A DNA stretch of 64,000 nt from Microvirga sp. (GCF_014699075.1 NZ_JACXAB010000014.1:33058-97057), one strand, 5' to 3'; shown: positions 9,023-16,843, counted from the first letter of the stretch. Numbers and translations: made by a program. The notes: a model not told the origin generated them from the sequence alone.

Positions 9023-10266
9023 ATCCGCCCCCTCACGCTGAGGATCGGCTCGAACAGCCAGGCGGTGAGGGAACGGCCCTCCAGGATGATGTCGGCCTTG
9101 AGGGTCATGTCGGGCTGGAGATCGACCGGCTGGCCGAAGGCGTCGATGCTCTGCCGATCGAGCCGCACCGTCGCCCTGTAGGCGGGCTCGGTGAGCACCA
9201 TACGCCCGAGCACGTCGCCGGGGGCGAGCACCGCCTGGGATACGGTTTCGACCGTGCCGCTCACGGTGCCGAAGCGCTGGAACGGGAAGGCGTCCACCAT
9301 CAGGCGCACGGCCTGGCCGGGGGCCACGAAGCCGATGGCCCGGCTCGGCACATAGACCTCGGCCTTGAGCCCCGGCCCGTCGGGCAGGAGGGTGAGGAGA
9401 GGGCGGTTGGGATCGCCCACCTGGCCGGCCCTGATCTGCAGGGCCGTGACCTTGCCGGAGACCGGCGCCGTGATCACCTGGGCGCCCTGCGCCCGAACTT
9501 CCGCCTGCTGGCGCTCCCGGTCGGCGAGGCTGAGCCGCCACCCGGCCAGGCGCTCCGCCTGCTGAACCGGCAGCTGCTCGCGCTGGAGCTGAACCTGGCC
9601 CAGCTCCTTCTCGATGGCGGCAACCTGCCGGTCGAGATCCGCCAGGGACTGGCGCCGGGACAGGTGCGCTTCTTCCAGTTTCTGGAGGGCCGCGCGGGTG
9701 ACGCTTCCGCGCTCCACCAGACCGGTGAAGGTGCGCTGCCGCTCGGCGGGTGCCTGCACGCGCGCCGCCATGATCTCGCGCTGGGCCAGCAGCGCCTCGC
9801 GCTCGGCCCGCACCGACGCGATGGCGGTATCGAGCCGGTGCCGCTCCATGGCGACCCGGTCGGGATCGAAAGCAATCTGCTCCTTCAGGACCGCGACCTG
9901 GGTCTCCAAGGACGCGAGCACCGCCCGGTCGAGGGTGCCGCCGGCCTCCAACTGCTGCTGGGACGAGACCGTGAAGAGGGGCTGCCCGGCGCCGACCCGG
10001 TCGCCTTCCGCCACCTTCAGGTCGGCCACCACCCCGCCGCGCATGGCCGCCACGCGCACGGCCCCGCCGCTGGCCACTAATGACCCGACGGCCGTTTCCT
10101 TGCGGGCATATTCGGCGGTAGCGATGAAGACGAGAACAAGCCCCACGACGGCGGTGATGAAGCCGCCGAGCAGGTGCCATGAAAAAGGGGTGATCGGCGG
10201 AGACCCGGTGGCCGCCGTGGAGGTAGCCGCTTCAAGCGCTTGCGATCTGAACAGGGATTGGGTCAA
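9019..10266 (-). CDS. HlyD/CvaA-family periplasmic adaptor subunit
   Basis: Membrane fusion protein linking the ABC exporter to an outer-membrane channel. The 415 residues show one transmembrane helix (about 31-53), a lipoyl-like half (GGVVADLKVAEGDRV), a long Glu/Arg/Leu-rich coiled-coil hairpin (about 110-230), the returning lipoyl half (ITAPVSGKVTALQ) and a beta-barrel C-terminus, as in CvaA/MchE. The only upstream initiator in frame is TTG at 10266; a stop lies shortly before it, so the start is less sure than the identity. It is first in the operon with the C39 exporter. Confidence 0.88.
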   Translation of the reverse strand: MTQSLFRSQALEAATSTAATGSPPITPFSWHLLGGFITAVVGLVLVFIATAEYARKETAVGSLVASGGAVRVAAMRGGVVADLKVAEGDRVGAGQPLFTVSSQQQLEAGGTLDRAVLASLETQVAVLKEQIAFDPDRVAMERHRLDTAIASVRAEREALLAQREIMAARVQAPAERQRTFTGLVERGSVTRAALQKLEEAHLSRRQSLADLDRQVAAIEKELGQVQLQREQLPVQQAERLAGWRLSLADRERQQAEVRAQGAQVITAPVSGKVTALQIRAGQVGDPNRPLLTLLPDGPGLKAEVYVPSRAIGFVAPGQAVRLMVDAFPFQRFGTVSGTVETVSQAVLAPGDVLGRMVLTEPAYRATVRLDRQSIDAFGQPVDLQPDMTLKADIILEGRSLTAWLFEPILSVRGRM

Positions 10267-10299
10267 CGCAACACTGAAGTCCGGCTATGATCAGAGTAT

Positions 10300-10314
10300 T
10301 GTTACATAGTATAT
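10300..10314. promoter_or_regulatory. shared 15-bp box upstream of exporter operon
   Basis: TGTTACATAGTATAT, closely matching the boxes at 6541-6555 and 10359-10373. On the minus strand it supplies TATACT, a plausible -10 for the hlyD-C39 operon, whose TTG start is about 35 bases further on. Whether it is a promoter core or an operator is unresolved. Confidence 0.45.
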
Positions 10315-10342
10315 GTCTGCCCGACAAGCGGCACGCGCGATC

Positions 10343-10373
10343 TTGACTCCCCATTCAATGTTACATTGTATCA
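10343..10373 (+). promoter_or_regulatory. putative promoter and shared box before GG peptide 2
   Basis: TTGACT (10343-10348), a 17-base spacer, then TTGTAT (10366-10371). The -10 lies within TGTTACATTGTATCA, an imperfect dyad (GTTAC-ATT-GTATC) shared with the other two transcription units of this locus. Confidence 0.5.
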
Positions 10374-10423
10374 CATAGATGCCCGTTTCCAACGTGACCT
10401 GGGCAGCATCTGGGGGAGCAACA

Positions 10424-10570
10424 ATGTCGAATATTCAAGTTCTGAGCGAAGAGAACCTCGGCCTCGTGGCTGGGGGGGAAGAAGTGCGAGCGGCCGCCGA
10501 GCCAGAACAGTTCGGAGCTATGGAATTGGGCGCGCAACTGCGCGAGAGTCTACGGTGGGCAACCCGGTGA
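10424..10570 (+). CDS. double-glycine leader peptide 2, probably frameshifted
   Basis: The in-frame product is 48 residues. The leader MSNIQVLSEENLGLVAGG is a textbook double-glycine leader matching peptide 1 (LSExxLxxxAGG), preceded by GGGGGAG. The two Gly codons lie in a G7 run (10472-10478). Directly after it, the frame obtained by removing one G continues 55 codons to a TGA at 10644-10646. That frame encodes a more protein-like core with Cys at core positions 3 and 21, aromatic residues and a Lys/Pro-rich tail. The present frame encodes an acidic, Cys-free 30-residue tail. This suggests a one-base insertion, a phase-variable tract or a sequencing error. The transporter next door is divergent. 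Confidence 0.65.
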   Translation: MSNIQVLSEENLGLVAGGEEVRAAAEPEQFGAMELGAQLRESLRWATR

Positions 10571-10737
10571 CTATTTCATGGACGCGTATGATGCTCTCAA
10601 TAGCAAGCGGCAATCGCAACCGAAGAGCCCGCCGAAGAAGCCATGATCCTCTGACATATTGCGGATGCGCGCGGCCTAGGCACCCAAGATTTATCTGGTT
10701 GATAGGTCCGCAAGCAGAGGCTGCAAGCTCGACTATC

Positions 10738-10765
10738 AACGGCGCCTGTGCAGGCGCCGTTGTCG
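10738..10765 (+). terminator. terminator-like hairpin after GG peptide 2
   Basis: A perfect 9-bp stem, AACGGCGCC / GGCGCCGTT, with loop TGTGCA and a weak T-rich tail. It also lies at the 3' end of the convergent WYL-like gene and may serve both. Confidence 0.7.
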
Positions 10766-10766
10766 T

Positions 10767-11198
10767 TTAGCTGATCGGATCCTCAACCGGTGCGCCGGAA
10801 CTAGGCATGGTGAAGCGCTTAGCGGCCTTGCGTCGGGCGCGGACCTGTCGCTCGGCGAGCTTCATGAGCCAGTCGAGGATGTTGTGCTCGACCTCAAGGC
10901 CGGTCTCCGCATCCTCGAGGCGCCGGATCCGGTCGACGCGGAAGCCGCGATAACCGTCCTCGGTGAGGATGTCGATGCCGCCCAGGAGCATCTTGCCCGG
11001 ACCCACCTTCAACTCGCGCGCCAGCACCCAGCGCCGGGTGGCATTGCCGGCTTGGTCCACATAGTCAAGCTCCAGCGCCGCCTCCAGCGGATAGACGTGC
11101 CAATTGCCCTCGATCCGCTCCTCGACAGGAGCGTTCCGGGCCGGCCTCAACAGGGATGTTGCAAGGGTGGTAACCATAGGGACAATATGGGGTTTCAC
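10767..11198 (-). CDS. small WYL-like domain protein
   Basis: A 143-residue protein whose middle (about residues 38-100) reads like a stand-alone WYL domain. An 'ALELDYVDQAGN' strand is followed by Arg, a Lys/Leu-rich strand, then GYRGFRVDRIRRLED, matching the family's terminal fR.dRI pattern. WYL domains usually sense ligands, often nucleic acids, in transcription factors. No helix-turn-helix is present here, so a regulator function is not established. The ATG at 11177 (MVTTLATSLL) is an alternative start. Family assignment rests on pattern recognition only. Confidence 0.6.
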   Translation of the reverse strand: MKPHIVPMVTTLATSLLRPARNAPVEERIEGNWHVYPLEAALELDYVDQAGNATRRWVLARELKVGPGKMLLGGIDILTEDGYRGFRVDRIRRLEDAETGLEVEHNILDWLMKLAERQVRARRKAAKRFTMPSSGAPVEDPIS

Positions 11199-11361
11199 CC
11201 TTTGTTCTTCAAGGAAATCGGGGCTCGAAAAGCCTGAAATTTCCAGGGAAAACTAAGAGGAAAATGCGGCTCAAGGATGCTGTGCCGGCCATTACAGATC
11301 GCGGACGCTGCATCCGGCGTTGACCAAGGCTTTGACGACAGCGGGATGACCGAAGACATGG

Positions 11362-12147
11362 TCAGAACTCCACTGTCCCTTCCAGGTAGAAGACGCAGGC
11401 TCCCTCGAGCTCAACCCGGTTGCCGACGAGGCGGCAGACGATTTCCCCGCCGCGCCGCGAGGCCTGAAACGCCCTGAAGGCAGTCTTGTTCAGCTTCTCC
11501 GCCCAGAACGGCGCCAGGCCGCAATGGGCCCCGCCCGTCACGGGATCTTCAGGAATGCCCTTGGCGGGCGCGAAGTAGCGGGTCACGAAATCGAAGCCCT
11601 TGTCGCCCGCCGCCGTCACGATCACGCCCGAGCGGGCCAGCCTTGCGATCGCCGCCAGATCGGGATCGAGGTTGCGGACGATCTCGGCCGTCGCGAGCCG
11701 GGCCAGGAAGTTGGAGCCGTCCCACACCACCTCGTCCGGGGTTGCGCCCAGGGCCGACGGAAGCTCCGGCGGCGTCGCCACGAGCTCCAGGGTTCGCCTT
11801 GGAAAATCCATGACATAACCTGTGCCGGACCGGCGAACCGTGAGCGGGCCGCTCGCAGAATGGAACACGACCACCTCGCGCCCAGGCTCGAGGCGCTCCA
11901 TGACGACCGCCGCGCTCGCTAACGTTGCGTGGCCGCAAAGCGGCACCTCGACCGTCGGCGTAAACCAGCGGATGTTATAGTCGCCGTTGTCGGCCACCAG
12001 AAAGGCGGTTTCCGGAAGGTTGTTTTCCGCCGCAACAGCCTGCAGCACGTCCTCGGGCGGGAACCGGTCCAACACGACGACCGCAGCCGGATTCCCGCTG
12101 AACCGGCGGCTGGTGAAAGCATCGACCTGGAAAACGGGCGCACGCAT
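11362..12147 (-). CDS. PhzF-family isomerase
   Basis: A 261-residue protein of the PhzF/diaminopimelate-epimerase fold. Its N-terminus QVDAFTSRRFSGNPAAVV and the segment NLPETAFL, with the expected general acid/base Glu46, are diagnostic. VPLCGHATLA and the later DPVTGGAHCGLAPFW mark the second half. Phenazine genes are absent, so it is a generic PhzF-like isomerase of unknown substrate, common in proteobacteria. ATG at 12147. Confidence 0.88.
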   Translation of the reverse strand: MRAPVFQVDAFTSRRFSGNPAAVVVLDRFPPEDVLQAVAAENNLPETAFLVADNGDYNIRWFTPTVEVPLCGHATLASAAVVMERLEPGREVVVFHSASGPLTVRRSGTGYVMDFPRRTLELVATPPELPSALGATPDEVVWDGSNFLARLATAEIVRNLDPDLAAIARLARSGVIVTAAGDKGFDFVTRYFAPAKGIPEDPVTGGAHCGLAPFWAEKLNKTAFRAFQASRRGGEIVCRLVGNRVELEGACVFYLEGTVEF

Positions 12148-12322
12148 GCGGCTGGCTTATCAATGCTGGGGAAAGGCTGCAACGATTGCAGTCTTTTCCC
12201 TCTTCGGAATCTGAGGATATCTCTTTGCCGGGCGAGAGCCGGCTGCAGTCGAGTCCCTCTATCGAAGGCGTGCGATTGCTTAGACAGGCTGCAACAGCAC
12301 TGCCCAGACCCGAGGCAACTCC

Positions 12323-12400
12323 TTGCAGATCGAAGTTCTTAAAGAAGCCAATTCACGTAGGGAAGATGATGCAGCTGCGATCTTCGTCAGTGCGCGCTAA
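12323..12400 (+). pseudogene. remnant resembling the 5' end of the GNAT gene
   Basis: Bases 12325-12350 match 13151-13176 at 23 of 26 positions. In the matching frame they encode QIEVLKEA against QIEILEEA at the start of the acetyltransferase at 13149, though with TTG in place of ATG and a stop at 12398-12400. The kinase gene lies between the two copies. I read this as a partial duplication, with the rest deleted or replaced. Confidence 0.5.
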
Positions 12401-13031
12401 CAAGACGGGGCGCTTCCAGGCGGGAATTGTCGATGATTGCCGTTGCCCGCTTTTGCGGCTGGCAGGTCTGAAGATAGAGTGTCTGGCCTTCATAGTAGCG
12501 GCGGTCTTCCGGTGCCGACGGATCGGGATTGGAGCCGTCTCTCTGAGCTATCCGCGCATAGGATACCGCGAATGGCACGGCGAGAAAAATGCTGTAGTCC
12601 CAGAGGTCGCACAACTCGTCCCGATGAAGAAAGATGCCGTCCAGCAGCAGCACGGACGAAGGCTCTGCCTTCCGGGTCGAAACAGCGTCACGGTCGGCCT
12701 TATGGTCGAAGCGTGCAACGTCCACCCATGCCGCTCCTTGGCGGAACGGGTCGATGAGATGCCGGCGCAAAGCGTCATAATTATAGGAGTCGCGGAAGAA
12801 GCCTTCGGGGTCACCCTTGCCGCGCCGGTAGCGGATGGCCCTTGGGTTGTGAAATCCATCGATGCTTGCTCGAATGACGGGCCGCCCATGCCGCTTGATC
12901 ACCGGTACAAGCTCGTCGGCAAAGCGGGTCTTTCCCGACCCGTCGACCCCATCGACTGCAACGATTCCACGCTCACCGAGCGAGGCGATCTTGTATGCGA
13001 CCTGCTCCAATAGCTCTGTCCTGGACGACAT
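12387..13031 (-). CDS. uridine kinase-like P-loop kinase
   Basis: A 214-residue protein with Walker A GVDGSGKT at 28-35, a substrate-binding region IRASIDGFHNPR and a Walker-B-like strand SVLLLDGIFL, in the order of the uridine kinase/phosphoribulokinase fold. It probably phosphorylates a nucleoside or similar small molecule. The start ATG at 13031 has GAGG before it. It is flanked by a GNAT gene and by a duplicated fragment of that gene's 5' end, which hints that kinase and acetyltransferase travelled together. Substrate not determined. Confidence 0.8.
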   Translation of the reverse strand: MSSRTELLEQVAYKIASLGERGIVAVDGVDGSGKTRFADELVPVIKRHGRPVIRASIDGFHNPRAIRYRRGKGDPEGFFRDSYNYDALRRHLIDPFRQGAAWVDVARFDHKADRDAVSTRKAEPSSVLLLDGIFLHRDELCDLWDYSIFLAVPFAVSYARIAQRDGSNPDPSAPEDRRYYEGQTLYLQTCQPQKRATAIIDNSRLEAPRLVSAH

Positions 13032-13148
13032 TCCACCTCGCAGCTTGGTTCAGACAGCGTCTTCAGCGCTCTTGGTTGAAGCATCAATATTGCATAACGC
13101 TGATGAGACGGCACTGCACTGGCAGCGCCAAATTCGCAAGGCACCCGT

Positions 13149-13583
13149 ATGCAGATCGAAATCCTTGAAGAAGCCACCCCGCCGGGTGCCGCCGACGTCA
13201 CCGCCGGCTTGCGCGCTCACGTCATCGAGAAGACCGGCGCTCTGCCCATGATGCCTCTGACCCTGCTCCTGCGGGACGATGACGACCGGGTGCGGGGCGG
13301 CATCCGGGGCGTCATCGCGCTCTTCTGGCTGCAGGTGGACCATTTCTGGGTCGACGAGGCCTTGCGCGGGCAAGGCTATGGCGCCCGCCTGCTGAGCATG
13401 GCCGAGGAGGCCGCCCGGATGCACGGGGCCATCGGGGCGCAGCTGACCACGTCAACGTTTCAGGCGGAGAACTTCTATCGCAAGCAGGGCTATGCGGAGA
13501 TCGGCCGCCTGAAGGATCGCCCGCCCGGCCACGACCGGATCTGGATGGCCAAGAGCTGGGGTGAGGGCGTGATCGAACGCTAA
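13149..13583 (+). CDS. GNAT-family N-acetyltransferase
   Basis: A 144-residue acetyl-CoA-dependent acetyltransferase. The acetyl-CoA loop LRGQGYGARLLSMAEEAA fits motif A (Q/RxxGxG/A), and ENFYRKQGYAEIGR is the characteristic motif B ending. It may acetylate a small molecule or a protein N-terminus; the acceptor is unknown. Its stop codon overlaps that of the convergent alpha/beta hydrolase by three bases (GCTAA region at 13580-13583). Confidence 0.87.
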   Translation: MQIEILEEATPPGAADVTAGLRAHVIEKTGALPMMPLTLLLRDDDDRVRGGIRGVIALFWLQVDHFWVDEALRGQGYGARLLSMAEEAARMHGAIGAQLTTSTFQAENFYRKQGYAEIGRLKDRPPGHDRIWMAKSWGEGVIER

Positions 13584-14458
13584 TCCGATTGCTCTCCAGC
13601 CCGGAGCAGGAAGCCGCGTATCAGCGTCGCGGCCTCCTGCAGGTTCGTCTCCAGAAGCCAGTGCCCGCCGTCGAGAAGGTGTAATTCGGCATTCGGCAGA
13701 TCCCGCAGATAGGCCCGTGCCGAGCCCTCTGGCATGTAGCCGTCCTGCGGACCCCAGACGATCAGGGTCGGCGGCTGGTGTTCGCGCAGATAGGTCTGAT
13801 AGTGGGGAAACCAGGCGAGGTTGTCCTTCAGTCCGGCAATGATGTCGACGATGATCTCGCGACGCCGGTCCGTGATCAGGGACCAATGCAGCTTCCAGAG
13901 ATCGGGCGGAATCCGCTCCGCGATATCAGGGCGGACATCGTTCAAAAACTCGTCCTGGAATCCTTCCTCGCTCACCGCCTCACCCAACTGGGCGCGTCGT
14001 TCCGGTGTAGGGTCGCGGAAATACTCCTGAAGCGGCGCATACTTGGGGCCCAACTGGTCCTCGTAGATATCGCCGTTCTGAATAATGAGCGCGCTGATCC
14101 TCTCAGGCTGCCTGATCGCCAGCCGCAGACCGACCTGAGAGCCGAAATCGTGGAGATACAGCGCAAAGCGCTTGATCCCGAGATGCGTTACGAAGCGGTC
14201 CAGAAAATCCGCATAGCCGTCGAAATCATAGGCAAAGGCCTCGGGCGTGTCGCTGTATCCACAGCCGGGGAAATCCGGTGCAACCAGCCTCCATCGGTCC
14301 GCCAGAAGAGGCATGAGGTTGCGGAATTCATAGGATGAGCAGGGATAGCCGTGGGGCAACAGAATCGCAGGCGCGTCCTGCGGACCCGCTTCCCGATAAA
14401 AGATCCTGAGGCCATCAAGGTCGGCCCAGCGATGCTTCACGATCGTGTTGGCTTCCAT
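13580..14458 (-). CDS. alpha/beta-fold hydrolase (haloalkane dehalogenase/epoxide hydrolase-like)
   Basis: A 292-residue hydrolase starting at MEANTIVKHRW (ATG 14458, preceded by GAGGGGG); an upstream in-frame ATG at 14485 is less likely. The oxyanion region LLPHGYPCSSYEF, the nucleophile elbow LHDFGSQVG with Asp rather than Ser as nucleophile, and the C-terminal LDGGHWLLET with the catalytic His are visible. An Asp nucleophile is typical of dehalogenases and epoxide hydrolases, so an ester substrate is less likely. The cap domain lies between about residues 140 and 220. Confidence 0.87.
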   Translation of the reverse strand: MEANTIVKHRWADLDGLRIFYREAGPQDAPAILLPHGYPCSSYEFRNLMPLLADRWRLVAPDFPGCGYSDTPEAFAYDFDGYADFLDRFVTHLGIKRFALYLHDFGSQVGLRLAIRQPERISALIIQNGDIYEDQLGPKYAPLQEYFRDPTPERRAQLGEAVSEEGFQDEFLNDVRPDIAERIPPDLWKLHWSLITDRRREIIVDIIAGLKDNLAWFPHYQTYLREHQPPTLIVWGPQDGYMPEGSARAYLRDLPNAELHLLDGGHWLLETNLQEAATLIRGFLLRAGEQSD

Positions 14459-14575
14459 TGACGCCCCCTCGTGCCCGTCCAACAAGATTCCGAACGCCCT
14501 TGAGTTGCGGTTGGTTCAGCCCCACAGCATCAACTGCTGATGAGATGCAGACGTTGATTCAAGACCGATAGAAGA

Positions 14576-15929
14576 GTAATTGCCCACGCCCTTGTCAGCA
14601 GGGGCAATTCCTGAATCCATGGGGAGATGGATCGCACTGATTTGCAGCGCCTGACGAAGGAAGAGCTGATTGAGTTGGTGCTGCGGATGCAGCATCCGCA
14701 GAAGACCTCGCGCACGTCCTCAAAGCCGCCCTCGACCGATCGCAAGCAGCGTCGGGATCAGGCCAAGCCCGGCGGTGCCAAGCCGGGCCATGAAGGCCAC
14801 AGCCGGATCATCAGCGCCACGCCCGATGAGGTGGTCGAGCATCGTCCTGACCAGTGCTCGTGCTGTTCGGCTGTCCTGATGGCGGATTGGCCGGGGGAGA
14901 CGATCAGCATCCACGAGCAGATCGATTGCCCCATGTCACCCAACATTGGCGCCTGGCGGTGCGCTGCCCCGCCTGCGGCAAGCGGGCCGTCGCCCCCGTG
15001 CCGGACGCCGCAAAGGGGACGCCGTTCGGGCCGCGGCTGCACGCCGTGGCCACCTATCTCAAGACCTTCCAGGCCCTGTCCTATGAACGGCTGCAAGCCG
15101 CGTTGGCCGACCTCTTCAGTCTCACGATCAGCCAGGGCGGGCTGATGAACCTGCTGCAGCGGGCCCAGGGGCGCTTTGCCGAGGGCCGGGCAAAGGCGGT
15201 GGCAGCGCTGCGCCAAGCTGCGGTCGTCGCATCGGACGAGACCGGCGTCCGGATTGAGGGCTCCAACGCCTATCATTGGGTGTTTCGCTGCGCCGCGGCG
15301 GTGGTCCATCACGCTTCCCCGACCCGGGGCGCCATCGTGGTCCGGACCGTGATGGACGGGCACCGGCCCGCGGTCTGGTGTTCCGACCGCTATAGCGCGC
15401 AACAGGGCCATGCCGAAGCCCACCAGACCTGTCTGGCTCATCTCGCCCGCGACGTCGCCTATGCCGATGAGGCAAGCGAGGATGTCCTGCCCTCCCGCCT
15501 CCAGCTGTGGCTGCACCGGGCCTTTGCCCTGGCGGAGGGGGTCGGAACGCTTGCCGCCTCGACCCTGGCCCGCAAGCGCCGGGCCCTGGAGCGAAGTCTG
15601 GACGCGATCCTGGCCGCGCCGACCTCCTGCGATCTGGCCCGCGACCTGCAGACCAAGTTCCGGCGTGCCCGCGATCAGCTTCTGACCTTTGCCCACTGGC
15701 CCGGCATGGTTGACGCGACGAACAATGCCTGCGAGCGCGCCCTCAGACCCGCCGTCATTCAGCGCAAGGTGACCAATGGCTACCGGGCCATGTGGGCCGC
15801 CGAGGGCGAGGCGGACATACGCACGGTCGTTGACACGGCTCGCCTCGGTCCGGGAACCAATGCGTTCAACACAATCCTTCAGACTGTGTCCGCCTGAACC
15901 TCAGTGCGAAACCGCGCGTGGGTAATTAC
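14576..15929 (+). mobile_element. IS66-family insertion sequence, complete ends with 8-bp target duplication
   Basis: 1354 bp. The left end GTAATTGCCCACGC (14576-14589) is matched by the inverted right end GCGTGGGTAATTAC (15916-15929) with one mismatch. Both flanks carry the direct repeat ATAGAAGA (14568-14575 and 15930-15937), the 8-bp duplication expected for IS66. Only a TnpC-type transposase is present; no tnpA or tnpB. Length and content fit the short single-gene branch of the family. Confidence 0.93.
14627..15897 (+). pseudogene. tnpC: IS66-family transposase (TnpC type), frameshifted
   Basis: The first frame (from ATG 14627) gives the N-terminal coiled coil and the SSKPPSTD and zinc-finger-like CSCCS segments typical of IS66. 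At the C4 run 14929-14932 homology continues in the -1 frame (HVTQHWRLAVRCPACGKR onwards) to the stop at 15895-15897. The catalytic core is intact in the second frame: Asp in VVASDETGV, Asp in VWCSDRYS, Glu in NNACERALRP. The span of 1271 nt is one base short of a whole number of codons, consistent with loss of one C. A programmed -1 slip is possible, but this is not the norm for the family. Confidence 0.88.
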
Positions 15930-16157
15930 ATAGAAGAAACATAGCTGCGTGATGTTGAGACGGAATCTGTTTTGCAGGTACAAACAGGGGCAGATGAGCG
16001 TCAGATTAGCGTGAGGCTAACGTTGGGCTGTACTTGAAGTGTTAAGTATCAGTCACAGTAAGGCGCCCACGTTCCCGAACGTCGTTGAACTTCACGTTAG
16101 GTTCCTATACCCGATATCTTGGCCGCGCTTCTGCGGCCTTGCTGGGGGCAGTATACT
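15930..16157. other. intergenic region between IS66 and the Tudor-like gene
   Basis: Begins with the right-hand copy of the IS target duplication. No gene is supported. A GGCCGC-gcttct-GCGGCC hairpin (16121-16138) lies 20 bases before the Tudor-like ATG and may affect its mRNA leader. Confidence 0.5.
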
Positions 16158-16532
16158 ATGAAGAATTCTTATAAGCTCGGGCTCATCGTGATGGGTCTGA
16201 TCGCCGGCATGGGCTCGGCTCACGCTCAATCCAAGGGTGACTGGGTTCTCGCCAAGTACAAGGGCGGTGGTTACTGGTATCCTGGCGTCATTCAAGCCGT
16301 ATCCGGTGAGAACATCACCGTGGCTTACGACGACGGTGATCGGGAGACCCTCTCCGTCAGTGCGGTCAGGCCGTACAATTGGGCTATCGGCGGTCGCGTT
16401 GAGTGCAACTTCAAGGGCGCTGGAAAGTGGTATCCTGGGAAGATCGCGTCACTGGGTGGCGAGACTATCGGCATCAACTATGATGACGGCGACCGCGAGA
16501 CAACCAAGACGGGCCGCTGCCGCTCTCAGTGA
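16158..16532 (+). CDS. secreted protein with two tandem Tudor/Agenet-like repeats
   Basis: A 124-residue protein. It has a signal peptide (MKNSYKLGL... ending AHAQS, cleavage after about residue 24), then two near-identical SH3-like units of about 45 residues. Each contains a Trp-Tyr-Pro-Gly strand (YWYPGVI, KWYPGKI) and the acidic turn YDDGDRET. Such units resemble Tudor/Agenet folds, best known from eukaryotic chromatin proteins but also present in bacterial periplasmic proteins of unknown role. The start at 16158 has GGGGG nearby; an upstream ATG at 16119 would bury the signal peptide. It follows the IS66 element directly. Function unknown. Confidence 0.78.
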   Translation: MKNSYKLGLIVMGLIAGMGSAHAQSKGDWVLAKYKGGGYWYPGVIQAVSGENITVAYDDGDRETLSVSAVRPYNWAIGGRVECNFKGAGKWYPGKIASLGGETIGINYDDGDRETTKTGRCRSQ

Positions 16533-16541
16533 TCGACTGGG

Positions 16542-16568
16542 CTGGCGAAGGTGACGTGCCTTCGCCAG
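16542..16568 (+). terminator. hairpin after the Tudor-like gene
   Basis: A perfect 10-bp stem, CTGGCGAAGG / CCTTCGCCAG, with loop TGACGTG, ten bases after the stop codon. There is no clear T run, so termination is inferred from position and stability. Confidence 0.55.
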
Positions 16569-16645
16569 GATCGCCTTCCGGATTGGCGCCCCAACCTCTA
16601 CGTAGAAGAGGGCATTGCTGAGACGCTGGGGCTGTTGAGGTAGAG

Positions 16646-16843
16646 TTAGAACGTCCCGCCGTCTTTGGAGTTGGCGACGTCCTTCTTTAGGTCCTCGATC
16701 TGATCAAAGGCCTTACTGATGCCCTCATGAATCTGAATGTGAGCCCTATCATTCCGCTCCGACAACTCGAGAAGCCTCTCAACCAATGCCTTGAGGTGGT
16801 CAAGCTTCTCTTCGGTGGACATTCGATCCCAATCTTTCTGCAT
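16646..16843 (-). CDS. small hypothetical protein, predicted helical
   Basis: A 65-residue acidic/basic helical protein (MQKDWDRMSTEEK...), rich in Leu heptads across LVERLLELSERNDRAH, suggesting a short coiled coil. The start is supported by AGGGGGAA upstream of ATG on the minus strand. No known family recognised, no signal peptide. It may be cytoplasmic and multimeric. Confidence 0.55.
   Translation of the reverse strand: MQKDWDRMSTEEKLDHLKALVERLLELSERNDRAHIQIHEGISKAFDQIEDLKKDVANSKDGGTF

Noticed and set aside
9023..10180. N-terminal extension that would make the C39 exporter 1106 residues long
   Set aside because: The extension lies in another frame of the HlyD gene. The GTG at 9022 overlapping the hlyD stop starts exactly at the C39 domain.
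11362..12147. Phenazine biosynthesis cluster
   Set aside because: Only a PhzF-like isomerase is present; this family is common outside phenazine producers.
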